NCBI GenBank assembly: GCA_022771625.1
Contig: JALFCW010000064.1
Coordinates: 1-47,421, forward strand
Direction of reading: 5' to 3'
From: Prevotella sp.
GTDB taxonomy: Bacteria > Bacteroidota > Bacteroidia > Bacteroidales > Bacteroidaceae
DNA: 47,421 bases
In this document: piece by piece, positions 25,711 through 34,159 of the stretch
Position numbering within the stretch: the stretch's first letter is position 1
How the letters are laid out: each line of letters opens with the position of its first letter
The notes under the pieces: generated by a model
The model's database searches: none
Seen by the model: only the letters and a program-made list of their open reading frames with translations
What the model was told of the DNA's origin: nothing
Program-made: the position numbers and the translations under genes

Positions 25711-27324
25711 TCAAAATATTTGCTCGTCGATGACATTTCCCTCCTCATCCACCACTCGCCAATGCACGATGTTGCGGGCTTCGGAAGAGATGCTCACTCC
25801 GCATTTCGTCACTTTGCGCCCATCGGATTCATAAGGGATGGCATAGCCCTTTGAGTCTATCTGAGCCAAGGCATTGTCAACGGAGTCATCTACTTTCAGT
25901 TCTAAAACGTAGATGTCGCTCTTTGTCTTTACCACCACATCGGCACGACCGAGAACACTTTTCACCTCGGTGTCAACGATGGAGTTGAGCATGGAGAAAG
26001 CCATGTACATCAGGAGTTTGTAGAACGACTCGCGGCTTTCCTTGTCGTCCCATTCCTCCTTGGGGATAATGTCATACGGTATCTTGGCAATGTATGAACG
26101 GAGGGCGGTGAGTGCTCCGGGGAGGTTGCCTTTAAACAGCGAGGATGCCATGTTGCGGGTCAGGCTGTTGCCATCGGCAGTACTGCGCTTCAAAATCAAC
26201 GGCATCAGTCCGCTGACCATACCTTCCCTTACCTCAAGATTGGGGAAATGGAGCGTAAACGTCTTCAGCAGTGGGTCATACGAGTCGATTGTCAGATAAC
26301 CGCTCTGATATAGCAGCGGCATAGGAGTAGAGGCGTTTTCACACGACACGTTGAACTCATTAATGCCTACTTCCACTCCGTCATACTCCAATGCAGTCTT
26401 TATGGGATAATGTTGCAAATGCTCAATAAGCGAAGTCGTTGTGCCCGACTCAAACCAATAATAGTCGGTATTGCCTCCGTCCAGAGCATTCAGCAGACTG
26501 AATGGTGCATACACATCCTCGCTATTGCGGGAAAAATGATAGCCGTCATAGTTCTTCTTCAGCAAGGCGTATGCCTCGTCGGTGGTTATTTGCAATGCTC
26601 CGGCATACTCCTCAACGCAAGGGCGAAGGAAAGTGTCGAGTTCCTCTTGGGTAATGCCGCACAATCCTGAATATTCATCTATCATGGATATCTGATTCAA
26701 GTTGTTCAGCTCCGAGAAAATGCTCATCTGAGAAAATTTCGTTACTCCTGTGATAAAAACAAACTTGAGATATGCCCCTTCGTCTTTCAGCACCTGATAG
26801 AACTCACGTAGCATCATGCGCATCTCTTCCAACTGCTCCTTTTCATAAAGCAGGCGCATCGCCGGTGCATCATATTCGTCGAGAATAACCACGACCTTCT
26901 CACCAGTCTGTTCACAGGCACGATGGATTAAGCCACGGAAACGAGCTCCGGGCGAGGTCTCCAATGAATTTCGTCCATATACCCCTTCATAGTCACTAAT
27001 AAACAACTCCAGTTTTTCTTTCGCTTCACTTATCTTCAGGTTCTTCAACCCGCTCATGGTGAAGTGAAGCACGGGATAGGTCTTCCATTCCTTCTCCAAC
27101 TCCATTATCTTCAGGCCCTCGAAGAGATTCTTCTGCCCTTGGAAATAAGCCTTGAAGGTATTGCACAACAATGACTTGCCGAAGCGACGGGGACGGGCGA
27201 GGAAGACATACTGATATCTATCGACAAGCTCAAACATCATGCCTGTCTTATCGACATAAACCTTACCATCTTCACGAATACGCTGAAACTGGTCGGTATC
27301 CACAGGGTATCTGAATCTGCTCAT
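25711..27324 (-). CDS. AAA-ATPase-like protein with PDDEXK_9 nuclease domain
   Basis: A 537-residue protein with the PF09820 + PF08011 architecture. The N-terminus YVDKTGMMFELVDRYQYVFLARPRRFGKS outline contains the family P-loop ARPRRFGKSLL (about 42-52); Walker B reads KVVVILDEYDAP (about 143-154) followed by FVFITGVTKFS. The C-terminus GRADVVVKTKSDIYVLELKVD carries the Asp and Glu-x-Lys of PD-(D/E)XK nucleases. Function undetermined. Similar in plan to the 17921 gene but more typical of the family. A single gene with its own promoter, bordering the housekeeping adk-hpt genes. Confidence 0.92.
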   Translation of the reverse strand: MSRFRYPVDTDQFQRIREDGKVYVDKTGMMFELVDRYQYVFLARPRRFGKSLLCNTFKAYFQGQKNLFEGLKIMELEKEWKTYPVLHFTMSGLKNLKISEAKEKLELFISDYEGVYGRNSLETSPGARFRGLIHRACEQTGEKVVVILDEYDAPAMRLLYEKEQLEEMRMMLREFYQVLKDEGAYLKFVFITGVTKFSQMSIFSELNNLNQISMIDEYSGLCGITQEELDTFLRPCVEEYAGALQITTDEAYALLKKNYDGYHFSRNSEDVYAPFSLLNALDGGNTDYYWFESGTTTSLIEHLQHYPIKTALEYDGVEVGINEFNVSCENASTPMPLLYQSGYLTIDSYDPLLKTFTLHFPNLEVREGMVSGLMPLILKRSTADGNSLTRNMASSLFKGNLPGALTALRSYIAKIPYDIIPKEEWDDKESRESFYKLLMYMAFSMLNSIVDTEVKSVLGRADVVVKTKSDIYVLELKVDDSVDNALAQIDSKGYAIPYESDGRKVTKCGVSISSEARNIVHWRVVDEEGNVIDEQIF

Positions 27325-27361
27325 ACTCTCGGCAATTTATATTAATATTGCAATCTTGCCG

Positions 27362-27393
27362 CAAAAGTACATAAAAAAAATGATAATACCAAG
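27362..27393 (-). promoter_or_regulatory. Promoter of the PDDEXK_9 ATPase gene at 25711-27324
   Basis: On the minus strand CTTG (27390-27393), 20 bases, TACTTTTG (27362-27369), 38 bases upstream of the ATG. Confidence 0.75.
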
Positions 27394-27421
27394 AAAACGG
27401 GGAAAGAAAAGAACTAAAAAT

Positions 27422-27462
27422 AAAAAAACCTCCATTGACACGCATTTTGGCGTCAATGGAGG
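27422..27462 (-). terminator. adk intrinsic terminator
   Basis: On the minus strand CCTCCATTGAC pairs with GTCAATGGAGG (27429-27462, 11 bp), followed by seven T (27422-27428). It lies 21 bases after the adk stop. Confidence 0.92.
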
Positions 27463-27483
27463 ACAGTATTGGTTTATTAATTA

Positions 27484-28056
27484 TTAAAGCGAATCAATCA
27501 CTTTGCATACGTCGGCAAAGATTTCCTCAAGCACTCCGTAGCTCTTCACATAGTGATGAAGACCCTCGGCCTTGTACCAGTCGATGAGGGGAGCTGTCTG
27601 GGTGTTATACACGGCGAGACGCTTGTTGATTGTCTCCTCGTTGTCGTCGCTGCGTCCCTGTTCTTTTCCGCGGTTGAGCAGACGCGCCATGAGGATGTCC
27701 TCGGGGGCATAAAGCTCAATCATGGCTGCCACACTGTGTCCGCGCTCTGCCAGCATCTTCTTCAGGGCCTCGGCCTGAGGAATGGTGCGGGGGAATCCGT
27801 CGAAGATGACACCTTTATGATCCTTGCCAAAGCTGTCATATACACTGGCAAGGATATCAATCATAAGCTCGTCGGGAATAAGCTGTCCCTTGTCGATAAA
27901 TGACTTGGCTGTCTTGCCAAGCTCTGTTCCGTTCTTGATCTCACTGCGAAGCACATCACCAGTAGAAATATGCTCGAAGCCATACTTTTTGATCAACAAG
28001 TCACTCTGGGTGCCCTTGCCTGAACCCGGGGCACCGAAAATTACAATATTCTTCAT
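27484..28056 (-). CDS. adk: Adenylate kinase
   Basis: A 190-residue cytosolic enzyme that interconverts ATP + AMP and two ADP. P-loop GAPGSGKGT (8-16), the AMP-binding GFEHISTGDVLR and FDGFPRT motifs, and the LID-region RGKEQGRSDD are all present. It is the short-LID form without zinc cysteines, as is usual for Bacteroidetes. It is downstream of hpt with a 51-base gap and followed by a strong terminator. Confidence 0.97.
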   Translation of the reverse strand: MKNIVIFGAPGSGKGTQSDLLIKKYGFEHISTGDVLRSEIKNGTELGKTAKSFIDKGQLIPDELMIDILASVYDSFGKDHKGVIFDGFPRTIPQAEALKKMLAERGHSVAAMIELYAPEDILMARLLNRGKEQGRSDDNEETINKRLAVYNTQTAPLIDWYKAEGLHHYVKSYGVLEEIFADVCKVIDSL

Positions 28057-28107
28057 CTCTCTTTTACCTTATTATAAATCCTATAATATATTAAATCATT
28101 TATTTCT

Positions 28108-28650
28108 TTAATTCTTCAAGACATAAATGTCCCTCAAACCACGAGCCTGCTGGTCGTAGTCGAGACCATAGCCTATGATAAAATCATTGGGTATCTCGAA
28201 TGCCACATAGCGGATATCGAGTTCTTCCTTGAGGCGCTCGGGTTTGAAAAGGAGAGTGCATATCTCCACCGAAGCGGGATTGCGAGTGCCGAGCGACTCT
28301 ATCATGCGCTTCATGGTGGTGCCAGTCTCCACAATATCCTCAACAATGATAATATGACGTCCTGACAAGTTCTCGTTGATACCGAGAACTTCCTTGACAT
28401 GCCCAGTGGACATGGTGCCCTGATAACTGGCGAGTTTGACGAACGAAATCTCACACGGTACGGTCATGCCACGCATAAGATCGGCGGCAAACATAAACGA
28501 GCCGTTGAGCACTGCGAGGAAGAGCGGATTCTTGTCGGCATAGTCGCGACTGATGCTTTCAGCCACCTCACTGACGCGCTTGAGAATTGTCTCCTCTGGT
28601 ATAGACGTAATGAACGTCTTATCCTTGATTTTTACCTCTTTTGTTGCCAT
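28108..28650 (-). CDS. hpt: Hypoxanthine phosphoribosyltransferase
   Basis: A 180-residue purine salvage enzyme that joins hypoxanthine (or guanine) with PRPP to give IMP or GMP. The PRPP-binding signature IIIVEDIVETGTTM and the flexible-loop LASYQGTMSTG are present, with DFIIGYGLDYDQ and RGLRDIYVL near the end. Usual length. First gene of an operon with adk; a -7 box TAATTTTG is found at 28678-28685. Confidence 0.96.
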   Translation of the reverse strand: MATKEVKIKDKTFITSIPEETILKRVSEVAESISRDYADKNPLFLAVLNGSFMFAADLMRGMTVPCEISFVKLASYQGTMSTGHVKEVLGINENLSGRHIIIVEDIVETGTTMKRMIESLGTRNPASVEICTLLFKPERLKEELDIRYVAFEIPNDFIIGYGLDYDQQARGLRDIYVLKN

Positions 28651-28677
28651 TTTCTTGCTATTTCACAATTTTTGTTG

Positions 28678-28685
28678 CAAAATTA
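28678..28685 (-). promoter_or_regulatory. Candidate hpt -7 box
   Basis: TAATTTTG followed by C on the minus strand, 28 bases upstream of the hpt ATG. No good -33 box at 19-21 bases, so moderate support only. Confidence 0.5.
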
Positions 28686-28729
28686 CTAAAAAAAATGCAG
28701 AAAAGCATCATCTATTAATATAAATTTTG

Positions 28730-28737
28730 TATTTTTG
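28730..28737 (+). promoter_or_regulatory. nnr -7 box, close to the start codon
   Basis: TATTTTTG followed by CACGT, only 5 bases before the nnr ATG at 28743. A start of transcription at the usual distance would fall on or next to the ATG, giving a leaderless or nearly leaderless mRNA. No clear -33 box. Confidence 0.5.
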
Positions 28738-28742
28738 CACGT

Positions 28743-30254
28743 ATGAAAATATTTACAAGCGTCCAAATACACGAATTGGACAAGTTTACGATAGAAAATG
28801 AGCCGATAAAATCTATCGACCTCATGGAACGTGCTGCAAGGGCTTTGACCCATGCCATCAGCACAAAATGGGACAACTCCACACCAGTTGTTGTCTTTGC
28901 CGGACCAGGTAATAATGGCGGCGATGCATTGGCTGTGGCAAGGATGTTGGCAGAGAAGGACTACACGGTTGACGTGTGGCTCTTCAATATTTCTGGACAT
29001 CTCTCGCCCGACTGTGCAGCCAACAGGCAGAGACTTGCCGACTGCAAGAAAGTGCATTCGTTGACAATGGTGACACAGGAGTTTGACCCTCCCATACTCA
29101 ACAAGGACATACTCGTTGTAGATGGTCTGTTTGGCTCTGGTCTTAACAAACCCCTTGCTGGAGGTTTTGCCTCGCTCGTGAAATATATCAACGCCTCTGC
29201 AGCACAGGTGGTGAGCATTGACGTGCCCTCGGGATTAATGACAGAGGACAATGCATACAACGTGAGGGCGAATATCATAAAAGCTACACTCACTCTCACA
29301 CTTCAACAGCCCAAACTGTCGTTTCTCTTCCCCGAGAACCAGGAGTTTATTGGCGAAGTGCGCACTCTCGACATAAGAATCAGTAGTGAGGGCATAGCCA
29401 AGACCGACGCCCATTACACCATCATCGAGGAAAGTGACATAAGACGCATACTAAAACCCCGACCGGCTTTTGCACACAAGGGAACGATGGGACACGCACT
29501 CATCATAGCAGGTAGCTATGGTATGGCGGGTGCGGCTATACTTGCTACCAAGGCTTGCCTGAGAAGCGGAGCGGGAAAGGTGACGGCATATACCCCGCGC
29601 CAAAATGTGATGATGATGCAGGTGGCTGTACCTGAGGCTGTGATAATGGTGGGAGAGGAAACGGCTTTCGGTGAGGCTGTTGACACTACCGACTATCAGG
29701 CAATGGGTATTGGTCCGGGACTGGGACAGAGCGACGCTACGGCAATTGCACTGATAGCCCAACTAAGAAGGACACAGTGTCCGATGGTTGTGGATGCAGA
29801 TGCCATTAACATCTTATCCAACCGCAGGGCTTGGCTGCAACAGTTACCCAAGGGGATAATACTCACTCCCCACCCCAAGGAGTTCGACCGTCTGCAGGGA
29901 GGATGCAGCGACTCGTACGAAAGACTCTCGAAGGCTCTCGACTTGGCTGAACGACTTCAAGGGTATGTAATCGTGAAAGGACATTATTCTGCACTCTGTC
30001 TGCCTAACGGACATATCCTCTTCTGCCCCACAGGAAATGCGGGAATGGCTACTGCCGGAAGCGGCGACGTGCTCACGGGAATCATCACTGCACTGCTGGC
30101 AAGGGGATACAACCAGACGGAGGCTTGTGCGCTTGGTATGTATCTGCACGGACTTGCCGGCGACTTGGCGGCTGACGAACTCGGACAGGAGAGCCTTATG
30201 GCTAGTGATATTATCAATTATCTGCCAAAGGCTTTCAAGAGACTTGAAGACTAA
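28743..30254 (+). CDS. nnr: Bifunctional NAD(P)H-hydrate repair enzyme
   Basis: A 503-residue metabolite-repair enzyme. The N-terminal YjeF_N domain (about 1-215, with FAGPGNNGGDALAVARML and VDGLFGSGLNKPL) is the NAD(P)H-hydrate epimerase; the C-terminal domain (about 225-500, with HKGTMGHALIIAGSYGMAGA, GIGPGLG and TAGSGDVLTGIITALLARG) is the ADP/ATP-dependent dehydratase. Together they restore damaged NADH and NADPH. Full length, both active-site signatures present. It is followed after 25 bases by the DUF4831 gene and divergent from hpt. Confidence 0.95.
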   Translation: MKIFTSVQIHELDKFTIENEPIKSIDLMERAARALTHAISTKWDNSTPVVVFAGPGNNGGDALAVARMLAEKDYTVDVWLFNISGHLSPDCAANRQRLADCKKVHSLTMVTQEFDPPILNKDILVVDGLFGSGLNKPLAGGFASLVKYINASAAQVVSIDVPSGLMTEDNAYNVRANIIKATLTLTLQQPKLSFLFPENQEFIGEVRTLDIRISSEGIAKTDAHYTIIEESDIRRILKPRPAFAHKGTMGHALIIAGSYGMAGAAILATKACLRSGAGKVTAYTPRQNVMMMQVAVPEAVIMVGEETAFGEAVDTTDYQAMGIGPGLGQSDATAIALIAQLRRTQCPMVVDADAINILSNRRAWLQQLPKGIILTPHPKEFDRLQGGCSDSYERLSKALDLAERLQGYVIVKGHYSALCLPNGHILFCPTGNAGMATAGSGDVLTGIITALLARGYNQTEACALGMYLHGLAGDLAADELGQESLMASDIINYLPKAFKRLED

Positions 30255-30279
30255 AATAACACACATATAGATTTTGAAT

Positions 30280-31380
30280 ATGAGACATTCAGTATTAGCA
30301 TTACTTCTTATGGCCGGCATTTCGGCAACGGCCCAGACACAAGTGATGGAATATCGCCCTGGAATGACTGCCGAGGGCATAGTGTATTATCTGCCAAAGA
30401 CAAGTGTGAAGGTGGCAGTGAGGGTGGAAAAGACTACCTATACTCCAGGGGAATTCTGTAAATATGCCGACAAGTATCTACGAATAGCAAATGTCAGCGA
30501 GAACAGTTATAGCACTTACAGGATTATTGGCACTGACATCTTCTCATACGGTGAAGCCGACAAAAATAAGGCGTATGCACTAAAGGTTAATTCCAAAACA
30601 TCGGCATGCAACGTAAAACTGGCTGAAGATGGACGCCTGTTGGCTGTGAATACTGATGCACCAGAGGAAAAACCGCTGCCACAACCCTTCAAACCTGCCG
30701 CAAAACCCAAGACTGCCGATCCACGCAGTTTCTTGAGTCAGGAAATATTAGCTGCGGGAAGCATAACAAAGATGGCAGAACTTACGGCAACTGAGATTTA
30801 CGATATACGAGAAAGCCGCAACTCCCTCACTAAGGGTGAGGCTGACTTTATGCCTAAAGATGGGGAGCAGTTACGCATTATGCTCAATAGCCTCGACCAA
30901 CAAGACAAGGTGCTGTCGAGCATGTTTGTGGGAACAATAAGCAAGGACACTACCGAAACGGTGTTTACTATCACTCCCGACAAGGATATTGAAAAGCAGG
31001 TGCTTTTCAGAATGTCGGCAAAACTCGGTTTGCTCGACAGCGATGATATGGCTGGTACACCTTATTATATATATATAAAGGACTTGAAGACTCTGCCAAA
31101 GACAGATTTTGTTGACGAGAAAGCACAGAAAGCCAAAGAGAAGGCCGAACTGGCTGCTAAGGAAAAAGGCAACGGATTGTTTGTCAACGTGCCAAGCAAG
31201 ATGAAGGTGACTATTGCTGAGGGCAACAACAAGGTGGCAGAATATGAAACCACCGCCGGACAGTTCGGAAAAGTGGAACTGCTCAGCGGTGACTTGTTCA
31301 ATAAGCGCTTCACTACCCGTCTTACTCTCAACCCACAATCAGGAGCCGTTGAAAAGCTGACGGCAGAAGAGCCCAAATAA
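30280..31380 (+). CDS. DUF4831 family exported protein
   Basis: A 366-residue protein with a signal peptide (cut near SATAQ, residue 19). It has the DUF4831 features: EYRPGMTAEGIVYYLPKT, TYTPGEFCKYADKYLRI and QEILAAGSITKMAELTATEIYDIRESR. The family is confined to Bacteroidetes and has no assigned function; a periplasmic or outer-membrane-associated role is inferred from the signal. A TTG at 30274 would add only two residues, so ATG 30280 is chosen. It probably is co-transcribed with nnr. The stop codon abuts the convergent cysS stop with no spacing at all. Confidence 0.88.
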   Translation: MRHSVLALLLMAGISATAQTQVMEYRPGMTAEGIVYYLPKTSVKVAVRVEKTTYTPGEFCKYADKYLRIANVSENSYSTYRIIGTDIFSYGEADKNKAYALKVNSKTSACNVKLAEDGRLLAVNTDAPEEKPLPQPFKPAAKPKTADPRSFLSQEILAAGSITKMAELTATEIYDIRESRNSLTKGEADFMPKDGEQLRIMLNSLDQQDKVLSSMFVGTISKDTTETVFTITPDKDIEKQVLFRMSAKLGLLDSDDMAGTPYYIYIKDLKTLPKTDFVDEKAQKAKEKAELAAKEKGNGLFVNVPSKMKVTIAEGNNKVAEYETTAGQFGKVELLSGDLFNKRFTTRLTLNPQSGAVEKLTAEEPK

Positions 31381-32871
31381 TTATTTATTTAGTTTCCAAA
31401 CACAGCCGTCCTTGGTGTCCTTCACCTCGAAACCGGCTTCCTTGAGGGCATCGCGTATTTCATCGCAGGTGCCCCAATCTTTGTTTGCCCTAGCCTTGGC
31501 ACGCAACTGCAACACCATATCTACGACCTTACCGTAGGCAGCCTCGCGCTCATCGTTGGTGCCCGACTTGTCGGCACGCAATCCAAGAATGTCGAAACTG
31601 AACAGGTTCATCACCTGGCGCAACTCGTCGAGGTCGGCTGCGGAGATTGTTGCCTTATGATCGATGAGCACGTTAACAACATGGCATGCCTCAAAGAGAT
31701 GACTGATAACAATCTGTGTCTGCAGGTCGTCGTTCATTGCGTCATAGCACTTCTGTCGAAGCTCTGCTACAAACTTTGCAGTGGCATCGTCACTCTTCTC
31801 GGCAGCTTGAACGCGCTCAATGTCAGCCAGTCCGTTCATGAGTCGGGTCAATCCCTTCTCACTTGCGATGAGGGCTTCATTTGAGAAATCCACCGTTCCA
31901 CGATAGTGGGCCGAAAGGATGAAGAAACGTATTGTCATTGGCGAGAACGCCTGCTGGAGCGACTCGTGATTGCCTGTGAAGAATTGCTCAAGAGTGATAA
32001 AGTTGCCAAGCGACTTGCCCATCTTCTGTCCGTTAATGGTAATCATGTTGTTGTGCATCCAATACTTCACCATAGGGTCGCCTTGACTAGCCACAGCCTG
32101 CGCTATCTCGCACTCATGATGGGGGAACACAAGGTCCATACCGCCTCCATGAATGTCGAAATGATTGCCGAGATACTTGCGTCCCATGGCAGTGCACTCG
32201 CAGTGCCATCCTGGGAATCCGTCGCTCCATGGACTTGGCCATCGCATGATATGCTCGGGCGAGGCTTTCTTCCACAAGGCAAAGTCCACCTGATTGCGCT
32301 TCTCACCCACTCCATCAAGTTCACGGCTATTATTGATGACATCATCAAGATTTCGTCCGGAAAGAATACCATACTTATGGTCTTTGTTGTATTTCTCAAT
32401 GTCGAAATATACAGAACCGTTGCTCTCATAGGCATATCCATTTGCCATAATCTCCTTCACGAGTTCTTCCTGCTCGATGATATGCCCAGTGGCATGAGGC
32501 TCGATACTCGGCGGGAGCACATTGAGCGCATCCATGGCATGATGATAGCGGTTGGTGTAATACTGTGCTATCTCCATCGGCTCAAGTTGTTCGAGGCGTG
32601 CCTTCTTCTCAATCTTGTCGTCACCCTCGTCGGCATCATGCTCAAGGTGACCCACATCAGTGATGTTTCGCACATAACGCACCTTATATCCGAGATGCTT
32701 GAGATAACGGAAAAGGATATCGAATGTAATAGCCGGACGGGCATGTCCAAGGTGCGGATCGCCATATACTGTTGGTCCGCAGACATACATTCCGACATTT
32801 GGAGAATGTATCGGTTCGAAACGCTCCTTCTTTCTGCTGAGCGTGTTATAAATCAAAAGTGTCTGTTCCAT
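31381..32871 (-). CDS. cysS: Cysteine--tRNA ligase
   Basis: A 496-residue class I aminoacyl-tRNA synthetase. HIGH motif as HLGH (40-43), first zinc Cys31 in YVCGPTVYG, the GWHCECTAM zinc ligand segment with [15 protein letters not shown], and KMSKS as KMGKS (about 283-287). The C-terminal anticodon-binding helical domain is complete. Monocistronic with its own promoter; convergent with the DUF4831 gene. Confidence 0.97.
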   Translation of the reverse strand: MEQTLLIYNTLSRKKERFEPIHSPNVGMYVCGPTVYGDPHLGHARPAITFDILFRYLKHLGYKVRYVRNITDVGHLEHDADEGDDKIEKKARLEQLEPMEIAQYYTNRYHHAMDALNVLPPSIEPHATGHIIEQEELVKEIMANGYAYESNGSVYFDIEKYNKDHKYGILSGRNLDDVINNSRELDGVGEKRNQVDFALWKKASPEHIMRWPSPWSDGFPGWHCECTAMGRKYLGNHFDIHGGGMDLVFPHHECEIAQAVASQGDPMVKYWMHNNMITINGQKMGKSLGNFITLEQFFTGNHESLQQAFSPMTIRFFILSAHYRGTVDFSNEALIASEKGLTRLMNGLADIERVQAAEKSDDATAKFVAELRQKCYDAMNDDLQTQIVISHLFEACHVVNVLIDHKATISAADLDELRQVMNLFSFDILGLRADKSGTNDEREAAYGKVVDMVLQLRAKARANKDWGTCDEIRDALKEAGFEVKDTKDGCVWKLNK

Positions 32872-32906
32872 TGTCTTTTTATCCTATTATAATTAACATG
32901 AGAGTA

Positions 32907-32938
32907 CAAAAGTACAAACAAATTCTCTTTTTACCAAA
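32907..32938 (-). promoter_or_regulatory. cysS promoter
   Basis: On the minus strand TTTG (32935-32938), 20 bases, TACTTTTG (32907-32914), 36 bases upstream of the cysS ATG. No T-box-like leader is visible. Confidence 0.82.
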
Positions 32939-32974
32939 TATCTACCCGTTTTTTCTATGTTTTTTCGTAAATTC

Positions 32975-33006
32975 TTTCGTTATTTGACATTTTTAGAGTA
33001 ACTTTG
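32975..33006 (+). promoter_or_regulatory. Threonine aldolase promoter
   Basis: TTTC (32975-32978), 20 bases, TAACTTTG (32999-33006), then C. The -33 box has one mismatch. It lies 24 bases before the ATG. Confidence 0.6.
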
Positions 33007-33029
33007 CGGTAAAAAATAAGGTTTTTGCA

Positions 33030-34055
33030 ATGATTTCTTTTGATAACGACTACAGTAATGGAGCACATCCTAAGGTACTCCAGAAATTGGTTGAGACCAA
33101 TGACCTACGCACTCAGCCTTATGGGGCTGACGAGTGTAGCATGAGGGCAAAGGAACTGATTAAGAAAGCTTGCGAGGATGATGAAGCTAACATTTTCTTC
33201 CTGACAGGCGGAACACAGACCAATGCCACAGTGATTGACTCTATGCTCTATCAGTATGAAGGCGTAATAGCAGTGGATACGGGACATATCAATGTTCACG
33301 AGGCTGGAGCCATTGAGTTTACAGAACACAAGATTATTGTCATCCCAAGTCATGAAGGCAAGATGCATGCCAGTGACCTTAGAAAATATCTTGACGACTT
33401 CATGCACGATGGCAGTAACGCCCATTGCGTATATCCCGGATGCGTGTATATCACGTTCCCCACTGAGTTGGGCACGCTATACAAGGCTTCTGAGATTGCT
33501 GAAATATATGAAGTGTGCAAGGAATATGGCATTATGCTATATGTTGACGGTGCCAGAATGGGCTACGGACTCATGTCGGAAGGTAATGACATAACGCTAC
33601 CTTTCCTTGCTCGCCATTGCGATGTGTTCTATATTGGAGGCACGAAGATTGGAGCGCTTTGTGGAGAGGCTGTCGTGTTTACACACAACAATGCCCACCG
33701 TCATTTCTTCAGCATACAAAAGCAGCATGGAGCTGTTATTGCCAAAGGCCGACTTATCGGGGTGCAATTTGAGGCTCTGTTTACCGACAATCTTTATTTC
33801 GATATATCAAAGCATGCTATTGACATGGCAATGAAGGTGAGGGACTTGTTCCGCTCAAGGGGATATAGATTCTATCTTGATTCACCGTCTAATCAGCAGT
33901 TTGTTGTCATGACGAAAGAGCAAGCCGACGCTTTGTCAAAGAACATCCAGTTCACATATTTCGGACAGACCGACAATGGTGATGTTATCGCACGATTCGT
34001 CACAAGTTGGTCAACAACAGAAGAGGAATTGGCTGAATTGGCAAAATACATCTAA
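33030..34055 (+). CDS. Low-specificity L-threonine aldolase family
   Basis: A 341-residue PLP enzyme of the threonine aldolase/beta-eliminating lyase family (PF01212), which cleaves L-threonine or L-allo-threonine to glycine and acetaldehyde. It has FFLTGGTQTNATVID, the PLP-contact LYVDGARMGYGL and the Schiff-base lysine in FYIGGTKIGALCGEAVV. Full length. It stands alone, convergent with rpoC, with a shared terminator. Confidence 0.92.
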   Translation: MISFDNDYSNGAHPKVLQKLVETNDLRTQPYGADECSMRAKELIKKACEDDEANIFFLTGGTQTNATVIDSMLYQYEGVIAVDTGHINVHEAGAIEFTEHKIIVIPSHEGKMHASDLRKYLDDFMHDGSNAHCVYPGCVYITFPTELGTLYKASEIAEIYEVCKEYGIMLYVDGARMGYGLMSEGNDITLPFLARHCDVFYIGGTKIGALCGEAVVFTHNNAHRHFFSIQKQHGAVIAKGRLIGVQFEALFTDNLYFDISKHAIDMAMKVRDLFRSRGYRFYLDSPSNQQFVVMTKEQADALSKNIQFTYFGQTDNGDVIARFVTSWSTTEEELAELAKYI

Positions 34056-34080
34056 AATAAACATATTCAGCATTAGATAC

Positions 34081-34125
34081 AAAAAAGAACCCGACTACCA
34101 ATTTCCTAGTGTCGGGTTCTTTTTT
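34081..34125. terminator. Bidirectional terminator between aldolase and rpoC
   Basis: A 15-bp perfect inverted repeat: AAAAAAGAACCCGAC (34081-34095) and its complement GTCGGGTTCTTTTTT (34111-34125) around a 15-base loop. It has a T-tract on either strand, so it can stop both convergent transcripts. Confidence 0.95.
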
Positions 34126-34159
34126 ATATAAAACTATTAATATTCTTTATTCCGAATAA

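Noticed and set aside
12934..27324. Integrative element with attachment sites
   Set aside because: No integrase, relaxase or direct repeat at both outer edges was found; the block could still be a decayed element.
32872..33029. T-box or riboswitch ahead of cysS or the aldolase gene
   Set aside because: Both leaders are short (under about 40 bases from the predicted start) with no specifier or antiterminator structure.
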